Below, piece after piece: positions 22,727 to 33,933 of a stretch of 64,000 nucleotides of DNA (the first letter of the stretch is position 1; every line of letters starts with the position of its first letter). The notes below the pieces were generated by a model. It saw only the letters and a list, made by a program, of their open reading frames with translations, did no database searches and had not been told where the DNA came from. The stretch is from Sciurus carolinensis (Eukaryota; Chordata; Mammalia; Rodentia; Sciuridae). The translations under genes and the position numbers were made by a program. The stretch spans positions 175,277,598 through 175,341,597 of the forward strand of contig NC_062217.1 in assembly GCF_902686445.1 (NCBI RefSeq), given 5' to 3'.

Positions 22727-24127
22727 GTGAGCCGCGCTGTGGGAGCTGCGGTCCCTGGGGTCTCAACGGAGCCCTTGGGAGGGTTGCCACGGACAGCTGC
22801 CGAGGGGCACATGGGTGCTCGTGTGCTCAGGCCCTGGCTGACGGCGGTCTTGAGTGGAGGACACTGAGAAGTTTCTCCCCCCGCTCACGTCCCTCCACAC
22901 GTGGACAGAAGCAAAGCCCCAGTGCTTTTGGAGGACTCAGTGGTGGTCTGTTCTGCTGTGCTTGTTATGCCCACTGAGCAAGCCAGAAGGAGATGGGGAT
23001 TGCTCAGTCTGCAGGGGTCTGCTGGTGCTCTAGGTCACCCAGGGCTTTGGGGAACTTGCCTTCTGGGCTTTGCTCCCTCTTGGTTTCTTCTGTTCAGTCT
23101 CACGCTGAGGAGCTCAGTTTCTCCACGTAGTCAGCCTGTTGGGCATCGGGGACAAACCTTTCTGAGTCTGTGTACAGACTAACATGCTAGCCTAGAGCAT
23201 TTACGGAGAGGCCGAGGAATTTATTTCTCAGGTCACAGGAAGCAGCATGACCTTTGTGCTGGCATAAGTTCCCAGAGTGACTTGGGGCCCAGGCCCAGGC
23301 CAAGGCCATGCAGGCCATGGGCTTGCGGCCAGCCAAGGCACGCTCAACTTGGAGGAGCCTCTGCTGTGAGGACAGCAGTGGGCAAGCCCGCACTTGGACC
23401 TGGCTCCCGGGGTAGGGCAGGCAGGGCTCTTGCACCTTTGACGGGTCATTCCCCTCTTCCCTCAGCCTCTGCTGGGCCCTAGGACTCCCCAGACTAAAGT
23501 CACCTATGCAACTCTCAGAAAAAATTACCAAGCACCTGTAGAAAAACTCCACTATGAGCAGCCAAGACAACAGCAGAACTTGTGAGAATTGAGGGGTTGA
23601 AATCGCCTATTATAGAATGTAAAATAAGGATGCTTGAAACAGTTGCACATTAAAGGAAGGAACCTGAACACGGAGTCACAGACCATTAAAAATGACCTAG
23701 GAAATTTGAAAGCAAATCAGACAGAACTACACAAAACGCAAGATACAGCAGGAGACAGTCCACCTATGGGTCTAGCAGCAGATCCAGTTCAGCTAAGAGA
23801 GTTGGCATCGGTGACAGAAGGGTGAGCCACAGAAGCAGAGAGACTGAAGGGTAAGGGTAGAGGAGCGTCTGTGTACAGAGGAGCATTTAAAGTAGCATAG
23901 CCAGGAGTGTGTTCAGCTTAGGAAAGCCTGGACACACAGATTTCAGAGGCATAGACTTCTGCAACAGACAATATAAAGGCACCCTTGTGCACATCACAAT
24001 GGCAGTGCAAGACACCCCACACAGAGCAGATCTCAAGAGGAGCCTAGAAAGGACGCAGATCCCACATGGAGTGGCCCTTGAGGCTGAGAACAGACCCCAG
24101 CATCCTCTGTGGAGATCTCTCTTGGTC

Positions 24128-24530
24128 CAGTGTGTGTTGCTGTAAGAGGATACCCGAGGCTGGGGCATTTTATAGGGAAGAAGCTTGCTTATTCTCTAGT
24201 GCAGCTCACAGGTTGGAGGCCAAAAGGTGACTCCATCTGTTCAGCCTCTGGTGATAACCAGACAGCAGCACCTGGTGAGTGCACGTGAGTCAAAGGGCAG
24301 GAGAGACAGCAGAGAGCCATCCACGGAAGTTAGCCTCTCTTCAGAATAGCCTCCTCGTGGAACTAGCCCAGTGTCTTAAGAAAACCTCAACCCTTCAAGA
24401 AGGCAGGCTGCTTGAGGCCCCACTGCCTCATTTCCTGTGCACAGGGTTGAGCCTCAGCCCGAGTCTGGCTGGGACAGCCATGCCAGGCATCAGGTGTAGC
24501 GGTGTGTCATAAGCACCCAGCTGCCTTCCT
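24128..24530 (-). mobile_element. Probable MaLR LTR, minus orientation
   Basis: On the plus strand it opens with 'gtgttgctgtaagaggatac' and 'ccgaggctggggcattttat'. It then runs through 'gcagctcacaggttggaggc', the pattern of an antisense MaLR 3' end. The far boundary is not clear. Confidence 0.55.
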
Positions 24531-25214
24531 TGTGCCAGAGAGGGCCATCACCAGCCTAGGGTCACTTGTTGAGACAAGTGGATATTTGAGAGATCATATG
24601 GGGTAAAGGCATTTCCAGTGGGAGGTGGATTCAACAGTAACAGGAGACCATAGAGGAAGCACGCCATAGTTTTGCTGTAGGGTGTTCCCAGCAGGAGGGA
24701 TCCTGGAGAGGATGTGGGATCCAGTCAGGCCAGCAGAGCAGCGGCAAAGCCGCAAGCCAGGTGAAGGCCCCATGGCCACACGAACTGTCAACCTGTCCCA
24801 GCTGGCTGGCTGTGCTCCAGGGACAGAGGCCAGCCCCCCATAGTGAGGAGTGAGCAAGCTCTGAGAGTTTAGGGGCTCAGAGAAGCAAATGTAGCTCACA
24901 GATGAACACATCCAGAACGAGGTCAGCAAGACGGGCAGAGCACAGCTGTGGAAGTCGACAGGAGGGAAGAGGGCAAAGGAGGCACAGGTCGTCCCCATCC
25001 ACAGCCAAAGGGGAAGCCACACAGGGTTGTTGGGAGTGCCAGGAGGGAGGTGCCCTGCCCTGCGTGGGACTCTGGTGACCGCCAGTGGAGCTGGGAGCCA
25101 GGACCCCCAACCCAGGTATTGAGTGGGGGACCCACCAGCCATCCACTCTGCAGTGTAGTCCTGAGCAGCAGTGAGAGTGGACCTCTTGAGGACATGCCGT
25201 CCAGCCATGCCAGG

Positions 25215-25292
25215 GCCGGGGTGTAGTTAAGTTAATAAAACACTCACTTAGCACATAGGAGACCTTGGGTTTGAACTCGAGCACCCAAAATG
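25215..25292 (+). mobile_element. ID SINE
   Basis: 'gggtgtagttaagttaataa', 'cacttagcacataggagacc' and 'ttgggtttgaactcgagcac' form an ID body with a diverged A box. Confidence 0.65.
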
Positions 25293-25877
25293 AGTCTGTG
25301 ACAAGGTGCACACCTGCTCTGGTGAGAGACTGCGTGTCGGCAGAGCCAGAGGACTCTTGCTGGTGGCGTGCACAGTGGGATGTGGCCTTCTTGGTGACGG
25401 ACACATGGTTGGTGCTGCGCCGTCCCTGAGGCCTTTTAGTTTACCTGAAATATCACAAAATACATTCAGTTAGACCTCCCCACGAGCATCCAGGAACTCT
25501 ATTCACCTTTGCTCCTGAGAACCCTCCCCGTCATCCTCTCTGGCCGTGTCTGAGGGACAGGATGAGATGAGGCGGAGGCTGTGGCTGCGGGCTGCCAGCT
25601 GCCAGTGCACCAGGCTGCCGGCCTGGAGAGGCGCTCTGTAGTGATGGGAGTGCAGAAGTCGGGCTGGGAAAGGAGCCCTGTTCAGGACGGATGGCAGGTG
25701 GGGTTTGTCTGCTTCTTACAGGATCGTACATGAGCTTTGGTAGGAAACACTCCGCTCTTCTCTGACCACTGGTTCTTCAGTCCTGGTACCTGAAAACTCG
25801 CGGGTGCTGTGGAGAGAGGGGCTGGTGGGGTACGGCGTGGTGCTGGGTGCTCAGTGCTCCTCTCTTGTCTCGAGCAG

Positions 25878-26157
25878 TGCTGTCATGACGGGCTCCTACA
25901 ACAACTTCTTCAGGATGTTCGATAGAAGCACTCGGAGGGACGTCACACTGGAAGCCTCGAGAGAGAGCAGCAAACCCCGAGCCAGCTTGAAGCCCCGGAA
26001 GGTGTGTGCAGGCGGGAAGAGGAAGAAGGACGAGATCAGTGTGGACAGCCTGGACTTCAACAAGAAGATCCTCCACACAGCCTGGCACCCCGTGGACAAC
26101 GTCATTGCCGTGGCTGCCACCAACAACCTGTACATATTCCAGGACAAAGCCAACTGA
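25878..26157 (+). CDS. PPP2R2D: PPP2R2D terminal coding exon and stop
   Basis: Acceptor CGAGCAG. With the carried bases it reads [80 protein letters not shown] and [13 protein letters not shown], then TGA at 26155-26157. The last strand closes the seven-blade propeller with the N-terminal one. The basic [15 protein letters not shown] loop is a conserved surface feature. The C-terminus is DKAN, where the B55 family usually ends DK(I/V)N. The last exon appears undivided, although other B55 genes are known to have an intron near this loop; that comparison is from memory. Confidence 0.97.
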
Positions 26158-26395
26158 GGGAGCCTGCAGAGGCCACGTCTCGTGCAGGCAAGACGACGTC
26201 GTTGCCCTCTGCGTTCAGAGTCTGCACGCCCTCCCACAGAGGAAGAGCTGGCCTCGCCACATCCTGGCCCGGCCCTGCCTCAACCCGGGAGAGGTGGGTG
26301 CCACTGCTCCAGAGTGAAGCCCACTGGCAGCAGAATTGCTGGACATTGCTCAGTAAAGGCCCTTACTCAAAATAAATATATTTATTTAAGTCTGA
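26158..26395 (+). other. PPP2R2D: PPP2R2D 3' untranslated region, proximal end
   Basis: Follows the TGA directly. AATAAA occurs at 26371-26376 and is followed by 'tatatttatttaag' and a G/T-rich stretch, so cleavage is likely within about 30 bp. A longer 3' UTR reaching a second signal at 27519 is possible. Confidence 0.7.
26371..26376 (+). terminator. PPP2R2D: Proximal polyadenylation signal AATAAA
   Basis: Canonical hexamer 214 bp after the stop codon, with a T-rich downstream element. It is the first good signal after the coding region. Confidence 0.7.
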
Positions 26396-27518
26396 GCCTT
26401 CCTTTCCAGTTTATAGACCAAATAACTAACATCCAAGGGAAGAGGTGTCATCAGGCCCTCTCCCCACCCCTCCGGCTCTTCCCTCTCCCTGCTGTCCTTG
26501 GTCCTTCACCTGGACATGGGGTGGCCCCTGAGCCCAGGCAGGTGTTCTCACCTTGTGGTGTGCCCACTCAGTAAAAGCAGCATAGTACAGAGTGCTTTTG
26601 AATCCAAACAGAAGTTGTTGGCTTTTTATTTACTTCAATTATGTGTAATGAAATCATGCAGGATTATTCTTGGGAGCAACTTGAGAAACTTTGGTCCTCC
26701 TTTGGCAGAGTGGTGGAAGGTGTGAAGTTCTTCAGATTCTAAACACAACTTTTCCCAAACTGCAGTGGCTGTCCTGTTTCTGTAGAAATAGTCCGTCCAC
26801 CCACCAGGCAGGGCTGGGAAGGAAGATCACAGGAAGAGTAACTCACTGCTGCTGAAAACCAACACCTGGCCTCAAGTAGGCCTCAGAGTCACTACAATTG
26901 AAAACATGTGCTTTCTTTTAAAAGCCTTTTTTAAAAGTACTTTGGGGGAATTATACTTTTTAAACATTGCTGAAGTCACATGCATGCTTTCATACTGCAT
27001 TTCAAGCCAGCAGAATCAAACCGTTTTACCTGCTGCCTGATGCCACCAGTACCTTGGTGGTTCATTTCAAAAGGTCTTTGATGTCAAAAATCGAGGTTTC
27101 CCATCCAGAGTACAGAGGTGTGCCATCACTACGTGACACAGGATTGCCTCCATGGGACGAGGCCCGTGAGCCCCGTCACAGTGCCCCCGCCCTGGGTGGA
27201 GGGCCGGCTCTCACGGTCCACTGCCGAAAATGAAGGTGTGTTTTGATTACTAATGATACAGATATGCAAGGACAAAATGTCGTCACCCTGAGTTGATGTT
27301 AACAATGCCACATTAGTTCACATTAAGTTAGAAACTGAGAACATAAATGCCTTTATTTTATTTAAAAGTAACTCTCATTCTGTGTCTTGGTTGTGACGCC
27401 ATCAAGAATGTCAGAGGTGTGGAACAGTTGGCCGGCATAGTCAGCCCTCGTCCTTAAAATCGGTTCTCGTAAAACAGGATTGTATATATTTGTTCCAACT
27501 ATTTTGACCAAAAAGTTT

Positions 27519-27524
27519 AATAAA
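27519..27524 (+). terminator. PPP2R2D: Possible distal polyadenylation signal
   Basis: AATAAA inside an AT-rich stretch ('gtttaataaattttaaatg'), about 1.36 kb after the stop. The 26.4-27.5 kb stretch lacks SINEs and is AT-rich, as expected of a 3' UTR, but nothing seen proves that it is transcribed. Confidence 0.45.
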
Positions 27525-28059
27525 TTTTAAATGATTTAACTGGATTTGCACTGTGTATTTGGACAACTTTTTTCATCTTTAGGACATATGTCCCACTAAA
27601 TAGGAAACCAGCCACTGACACCTGGGGAAGGCAGAGGTCACTGTAGGTTCATCTGCGGTGGAGTTGTCCCCAGGGCCTGCCCCGGCGCCCTGTCCGTTTC
27701 CCCAGCTCCCTCACTGTTGTGTGGGCATCACAGGTCCTCTCGGTGGCAGTCAGAGGTGCAGCACCTGTTCACGTCTGCGCGCGAGTGCTTTGCAGAGGGG
27801 TGGAGAACTGCCGCCGCCCCTTCCCTCTGCCGCATCAGATTACACCGAAGCCCTTCTCCAGTCCAGCCACAGGAGGATCCTAAGGCTTAAAGTGATGTTT
27901 TGTTTATACTCAGGCTTAGAAAGTCTGTCATTTTTCTTGTTCTAAGCCCCTGAAAGTGAATTCTGTGCACCTTTTGTCCGTGAGATTTAGCACTCTAGCC
28001 TTCGGATCTCGACAGGTGAACGAGCTTTACTGATGTGAATCTAAGCATGCATTTTTCAG

Positions 28060-28225
28060 CTAGGCACTGTAGCACACGCCCGTCATCCTGAGGTCTCTGG
28101 AGGCTGAGGCAGGAGAATCACAAGTTGGAAGCCAGCCTGAGCAACTTGGGGAAATTCTCTCAAAAGGTTAAAATTTAGAAAGAACTGGGGATGTAGCTTA
28201 GTAATAAAGTACCTTTGTGTCCAAA
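28060..28225 (+). mobile_element. Composite B1-ID SINE
   Basis: 'ctagcactgtagcacacgcc'-like start, 'ctctggaggctgaggcagga' in the B1 half, then 'actggggatgtagcttagta' in the ID half. The ID half ends early. Confidence 0.8.
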
Positions 28226-28560
28226 GGAGGAGGGGGATTGCATTTTTCCGGGGCCCTTCCCACCCTTGCTTCAGTGCCTGGATGGAACCCAGGTCCTTGT
28301 GCGTGCTGCGGTAGGTGTTCTACCCTGGAGCTGCACTACAAGCCTAAATGTGCATTTTTAAAGAGAAAGACTGAGCTTCTGAAAACCAGTAATGCCATTA
28401 GAAATCTAATCGTTGGCATTCATGAGCTGAAGGGTAGTGCAGGTGCTATTTAGAAACTTCGTGCCCTTCCTGTGAGGCGCTTTAAATTGCAGCCTGTCAG
28501 CACCAGAAGCAGAGCCTGTGGGTCCAGTGCCTGCAGGCCCAGAGGCCTTCTCCACCACTC

Positions 28561-28662
28561 CTCTCAGGAGCAGCTGTCTTAAAGGGGATGAGATGGGCAT
28601 TCCCAGAGGGCTGTCTCCACCTCTCTCAGGAGCAGCTGTCTTAAAGGGGATGAGATGGGCAT
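28561..28662 (+). repeat. Partial direct duplication, 62-bp offset
   Basis: A 40-bp block beginning CTCTCAGGAGCAGCTGTC occurs at 28561 and again at 28623. Both copies run to 'gagatgggcat' without a mismatch, and both are preceded by a similar 'ctccacc' stretch. The perfect match suggests recent origin. Confidence 0.9.
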
Positions 28663-30689
28663 CGGGGTGGACCCTTACACTCTGTCCTTTTAAACATGAG
28701 CTGTCTGGCACCAGTGCCCCTGGCATCAGCAGGGGAGTGATGGAGAATGCCCACCAGTGGGAGTCCATGCTGCAAGACCCTGGTGATGGTGTCCTGCAGT
28801 GTCTGTGGGTGGAGGAGTACTAAGTGCCTGGTGTCTGCAGGTGATTCTCAGTTCTCAGCCCAGGTCCAAGACAGGGTTTGCCAGGACTGGGCTGCGGGTG
28901 TTGAGCAGGAATGGGTCACATTTCCAATGTGATCTGTCCCAGAGGTGCCATGCCCAGAAAGTTCTTGTGTGAGCTGGCATACAACTGACCAGTCCCTGGG
29001 CATTGCAGATGATGGTGAGTGCTGCACAAGGACCCACGTGCACCAGCCTTGTGCCCTGCTTGCCCTTGTGGCGGGCCTGCCATGGGGCACATGTGTGCTC
29101 CCAGGAGCTGCCCAGTGCAGCTGAACTAAGCAGCAGGCCAGTGGCTTCAGTGTGCAGGGGTGTGGCCAGTGTTGACCAGACCTGGGGAAGGGCAGTCCTG
29201 GTGTGGACGGCAGCCCCTTGGGCACAGGTGCAGGACAGGGGCTTTGATTCTGGACGTGGGCTAGAGGGACACACTGCCCACACAGGTATCGCTGTGCAGG
29301 GTCAGGTTCAACTCCATGCATTCTGCTCTGTAGAGTGCTGCTGGTGGTGCAGGGCTGCAGGCTCTTGGGCCATGGAGCTTGACCTTGACCTTTTAGGAAC
29401 CATGACAGCCCTAGGATTGGGGAGGGAAAACCCCACTGAAGGTGGGTGGAGGTTGGTCTCATCCTGGGCCTGGGTCCCAGACTGCTGCCTTGGTGTGGAG
29501 CCGAGTGGGCCGCTGGGACCCGATCTGTCCAACCTGCACTTGGACGTCGTCTTGGGTTTGGGAAGTTGTCATCATCCCGACAACCCCCGCCCCAGCTGCT
29601 CTCCCTCAGACGCCCCCCACACTTCCTCAGCCAACGCCTGTGTCACCAGAGCACCAGGAGGAGCATCTCGGAGCAGCCTGGCGCCTAAATCCAGGGAGAG
29701 CCCAGGGTCTGAGACGGCCCCAGGAGGGGTCCTGCACAGTGGTTTTGTGCAACTCCCTTCAGTTAGAACTTCTTGATGCTGTTTTTTAAAAAAATACAAT
29801 GGAATCCAGTCCCTGGAAATACGACCAAGAGTGTGGCTGTCAGATGGTCCACCCTGCATCTTATGCAGTGGTTCACAGCAAGCAGGAGGCGAGGACCCCT
29901 GATGGAGTTCCATGAAGCCTCTCAAGAGGACAGTCTTGGGACACAAGAGCACGGTTGTGGAAAAGCTTCTACCCTTTCAACTCCACACTGTTCCACAGCA
30001 TCGAGTCACAGAGACCTGCAATTTCTTTGCTAATGACAATCTACAGCAGGTGAGTGAGGGGCACCTTGAATTTTCATTTCCCATCTGGCTGTTAGAAAAC
30101 TCCTGTGATCAAATTCTGGTTTTGCAGCTGCTATGGCCTGAGGCTTTGTAGCATCCTTGAGGCGTGTCACTGATGTCTCTAGAAGAGACTGGCCCTTGCA
30201 CATCCAACGGGCACAGTCAGAGCTGATGCCATGGCAGTGTGCCTCCTGGAGGGTCCCGCAGATGACAGGCCCCTGGCAAGCTGGCTGCCCAAGCAGCCTG
30301 AGCCAGCCGCAGCTACAGCAAGAGTACAGCTACAACCCAGAGGTGGTGGGTGTTTCTGCAGATCAGAGGTTTCAGTAGGAAGCCATTTACTTGGAATGGC
30401 CCCTTATGTGACATCAGATCTCATATCCAAGTGCTGCTTGTTTTGATTACGGCTTTTAAGATGGATGACCTTAAGCAGTTCACTTGTTTGCCTGAGTAAT
30501 GTATCAGCAAGTCGCCTGGGGGAGCTGGAGGTGTAGGTTGGGTAGTGCACCGCCTGCCTGCGCTTGCAGGGCAGCACCAGGGAGAAGGGAGAAGGCAACT
30601 TGGGCAACTTTAAAACGATCCTTCCCAAGAACTCTGGGTGAGCTAACGGATACAGTGTAACTATGGTGCTAGAAATTCACTTTCTTAAC

Positions 30690-30840
30690 ACTGAATCTGG
30701 GACACAAACCTGTCATTCCTGCACCCTCGGAAGCAAAGGTCACAAGTTTGAGATCAAAGCTGAGCAAGACCGGGCTCAAAAAACAAAAGGACTGGGATGT
30801 AGCTCAGAAGCACCCCTGGGTTCCATCTCTAGTACCAAGA
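30690..30840 (+). mobile_element. Composite B1-ID SINE, diverged
   Basis: B1 half with 'aggtcacaagtttgagatca'; ID half with 'actgggatgtagctcagaag' and 'ctgggttccatctctagtac'. It is more diverged than most copies in the window. Confidence 0.75.
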
Positions 30841-31707
30841 AAACCATGTTCTTCTTAAGTCTTGAACTGGTAACCTGCAGGTTTCAGAACACCTGAAAAC
30901 AGGATGGCAGGGTCTTGCTTCTGCCTGACGCTGGTGGGCAGGCTGTCACTTGCTTCTCCAGTGTGCTTCGGTTGTTAGACAGACTGATGTGCTCCTTCCA
31001 TTCTCACACAGAAGCCGCTGCAGAGAGGCGTGGCACCAGGGCAGGGCTCTGACCGAGTGCGCACCCGCCACCTGCAGGACCAGAGGCCCCGGCAGTGCGA
31101 GACGCCAGCTCCGCCACTGCGAGTAGGAAGGAAGCACCCACTTTTTACTTGATGTTTACTCTGAAACATTTTAAACAGGTTCCAAAGACCACAGGGGTCG
31201 CATGCCTCCCTTCATCCAGCTTCCCTGGTGGCAGCATGTCGTGCCACCTCGCACAGTACCAGACGCAGATGAGCACCAGCAGCTCTGCCCAGCTCTGCCG
31301 CCCGTGCTGCGCACTCTTGGACTTCACCAGCTCTCCCATCCAGGGTCCTTGTCACCCTGCCTTCTAGCCTCCTCTGTTGTGTAGCATGTCCTTCAATCCA
31401 GGCTTGCCTGGTGTCTTCTCAACACTGTAGGGCAATGATGCATTTGGCAAAGTCACACATTTGGTGTGGCCAAATGAGGAGATGTTTCTTAGTTCTTTTG
31501 TATAAAGGAGAGACACGCATGTGCTTCTGTGGCAGTGCTCCTCAGGCTGGAGGTCAGTCAGGGAGTGGCCAGCAGACAAGCTGGCTGTTTCTCCAAGGTC
31601 TGTCCGCATGGAGACTGAATGAGCCCGGGAACTGGCCCCATTTTACTTCCTCTTTATCCTACTGACCACTGAGTCCAGAGCCCAGCAGGAGGGACTGTAG
31701 ACCCATC

Positions 31708-31970
31708 TGCTGTGGTTTGGATGAGTTGTTACCCCAAAGCTCCAGTCAGTGCAGGAGATGAAGTGATAAGGTTGTGATCGGTGGGTCAGTCCATTTGGTG
31801 GACTGGGGATTTCAAAGGACTGCTGCACTAGGTGGTAGCTGCAGTCAGGGGCTGTGGAGGAAGCAGGTCACTAGAGCATGCCCTGAGGATCGCACTCCCT
31901 CTCCCCTCTGCTTCCTGCCTGCTGAGTGGAGCACCTTTCTTCCTCCTGTGCAGACACTTCCTTTTGGTAT
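31708..31970 (+). mobile_element. MaLR-type LTR, plus orientation
   Basis: Starts 'tgctgtggtttggatgagtt' with 'gttaccccaaagctcc', a MaLR LTR head. Continues through 'gctgtggaggaagcaggtca'. The end is uncertain. Confidence 0.6.
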
Positions 31971-32924
31971 TTTGACATATAACAGTAGATCTATCCGTGG
32001 TGCCCCTGCGTTTGGAATTTAGGAGGTCTGCCTTCAGGGCGTATTCCTGGAAGTAGTGTGCAGGGAAAAGGAAAGCCCGTCCTGGGGGGGGCCCCTCTGG
32101 AGCTGCGGCCCACTGCACTCCTCCCTGGGGTGCCACACTGCCGTCTGTGAGCTCGGGCAAGTCTACATTAGGAAACTGCCTCTGTAGGCACTGGCCAAAG
32201 GCTATTTTTCTTAAACTCATGTGGATTATGTTGAACATTTTGTAAACTTGCTGTTCAACAAATGAGTAACGGTGCAGGCGGTTCCCTGTATTAATGGTAA
32301 GAATGGCCATTTGCCAGAGACCCTGAGGCCTGGGACCTCTCCTCCTGAAAGCCGAGCCTCAGTTGCCTTCCGCAGCAGAGGCTTAAGTGTTCTGGGGGAA
32401 CCTGTACCTACACTCGACCCCTCGTCACCACCCCCAAACACACAGCGCCCCAAGCACGAGGGGGAGGTACAGGCTCTGCACAAACCCCAGGACACCTGCA
32501 GATGCTGGCATCCCTGGAGAGCAGATGTATATATACATAAAGCGCCCGCTGTAAAGCAGTCTGATGAAAAGGCGCCCTGGCAAACCAAGCCTTGGCCTCG
32601 CCTCTTTTGTCCACAGCATCTCCAGGCAGTTTCGCCGAGCTCTGCTGGGGCCACTGGTAGGCATGACTGGCCTTGTTAAGTGACCAGCTGTGCTAAGTTG
32701 AGGGACACCCAAAAGCCCAGTTCATCCAACACTCGGAACAATGCTTCTGGTGCCAGGCAGACAAGTTGCTCTGAAGGAAAGGGCAGCATCTCATCAAGGT
32801 GAGCCAACGGAACCTCACGGACTATCTTTCTTTGAGGTTAAATTACATGAGGACTTTGGTGCTATCCACTAGCCTCCTCCAAACGAGCAGCTAGTGTCTC
32901 CAAGGCAACAGCTCAAACAAAGAT

Positions 32925-33887
32925 TTTTAAGTTAAAATGTGGATTTATTTTAACACACCTGAATGAAGTACGGAAAGGCGAAATACAAGACAGATACAGC
33001 ATATCAAAGGGGCGGCCTTTTAGAAATCATGCTGTAGAAAAGATGAAGCAGGACATATGTGAAACTAGTTCCATCAAGGAGCTTTTGTGATACTTGGTTT
33101 TAACCATATATAAATACAATAATCTGAAGAATTTGGCAAAGATTTATTTTTGTCTATCTCCAGTTTAAGTAGACACACCTGCTTACAGTAAAGCTGTCTA
33201 AGAGCACACACCAGTTGAGCACAAACAGTAAGATTAAATCCAGCAATCCAGAGTGACAGAGGAAGACCAGGAGGTGCTTCAACCGAGAAGCAGCCACCCA
33301 GGTGTGGCCTGACGGTCAGAGGCTGCAGTCTACACACCACACAACGCTGCTCGGGGCACATGGTCCCACTGCTCCTTGATGCAGACAGCGCTGGTCTTCA
33401 CAGGTGATCGCATGGTGTTCCTCTACATCCAACACGCCATCCACAATGGAGTCATTATAAGGCCACAATATTTCTTTTGGACAATTCCCTTAATGTCATG
33501 ATTTTTTTCTACCAATCAATGTTATTCGGTTTTTTGAAATATAAAGTATTTTAACAATTAAGGTTACAGTTAATTTTTTAAATACTACATACATAACTAT
33601 TAAATTATTTATACTATTTATATCTAATATTCAAAGGAAATTTACTACCAAATCTTACAGTAACTATTAATCAGTCTGACATGCTTATTAATTGATCCCA
33701 TAGGTATAATTACAGGCCAGCATGATTTTAGTGTCTGCTGTTTCATTTTACTAAGTTACGAGCGCAGCATTCACGGAACAAATAAATGAAAGTGGTGCAG
33801 CCACCCCAGGATCACCGCAGCGCTTCAGTCCGCCGTCAGCTCATGTGGGAATCCCCAGCCGAAAACAGAGCCAGGCCCAAGTCTCCA
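32925..33887 (-). other. BNIP3: BNIP3 3' untranslated region
   Basis: Runs from the TGA at 33890-33888 to just past an AATAAA signal at 32949-32944 on the minus strand, about 940 bp. The central part (about 33.45-33.75 kb) is very A/T-rich. On the minus strand it carries ATTTA-like stretches, which could act as AU-rich stability elements in the mRNA. The length agrees with the known size of mammalian BNIP3 3' UTRs, as far as I recall. Confidence 0.75.
32944..32949 (-). terminator. BNIP3: BNIP3 polyadenylation signal
   Basis: TTTATT on the plus strand is AATAAA on the gene strand, about 940 bp after the stop codon. It lies at the end of the AT-rich, SINE-free block. Confidence 0.75.
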
Positions 33888-33933
33888 TCAAAAAGTGCTG
33901 GTGGAGGTTGTCAGGCGCCTCCCGATGTAGATC
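33888..33933 (-). CDS. BNIP3: BNIP3 coding exon 6 (C-terminus)
   Basis: After a TGTTAG acceptor, the first G completes G180. The exon then encodes IYIGRRLTTSTSTF and TGA. It supplies the end of the transmembrane helix, including G184 of the glycine-zipper-like dimer interface, and the short tail that faces the mitochondrial intermembrane space (family knowledge). The tail residues are exactly those of known mammalian BNIP3. Confidence 0.97.

Larger units (their letters stand above)
22727..25877 (+). other. PPP2R2D: Last PPP2R2D intron
   Basis: GC-rich at both ends. The middle (about 23.5-23.75 kb) is A-rich and may be a very old LINE remnant. A MaLR-like LTR lies near 24.13-24.53 kb and an ID SINE near 25.21-25.29 kb. 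The overlapping ORFs in 24.6-25.4 kb have no family signature. Confidence 0.7.
27545..32925. other. Intergenic region between convergent PPP2R2D and BNIP3
   Basis: Holds two SINEs in plus orientation (28.06 and 30.69 kb), an inverted ID-like fragment near 28.28-28.35 kb, a 62-bp partial duplication at 28.56-28.66 kb and a MaLR-type LTR at 31.7 kb. ORFs up to 257 codons (29003-29776) are present. They overlap others on both strands and show no family signature or splice context, so I do not call a gene. Confidence 0.7.

Noticed and set aside
29003..29776. 257-codon intergenic ORF
   Set aside because: Low-complexity composition, competing ORFs on the other strand, no splice or promoter evidence.
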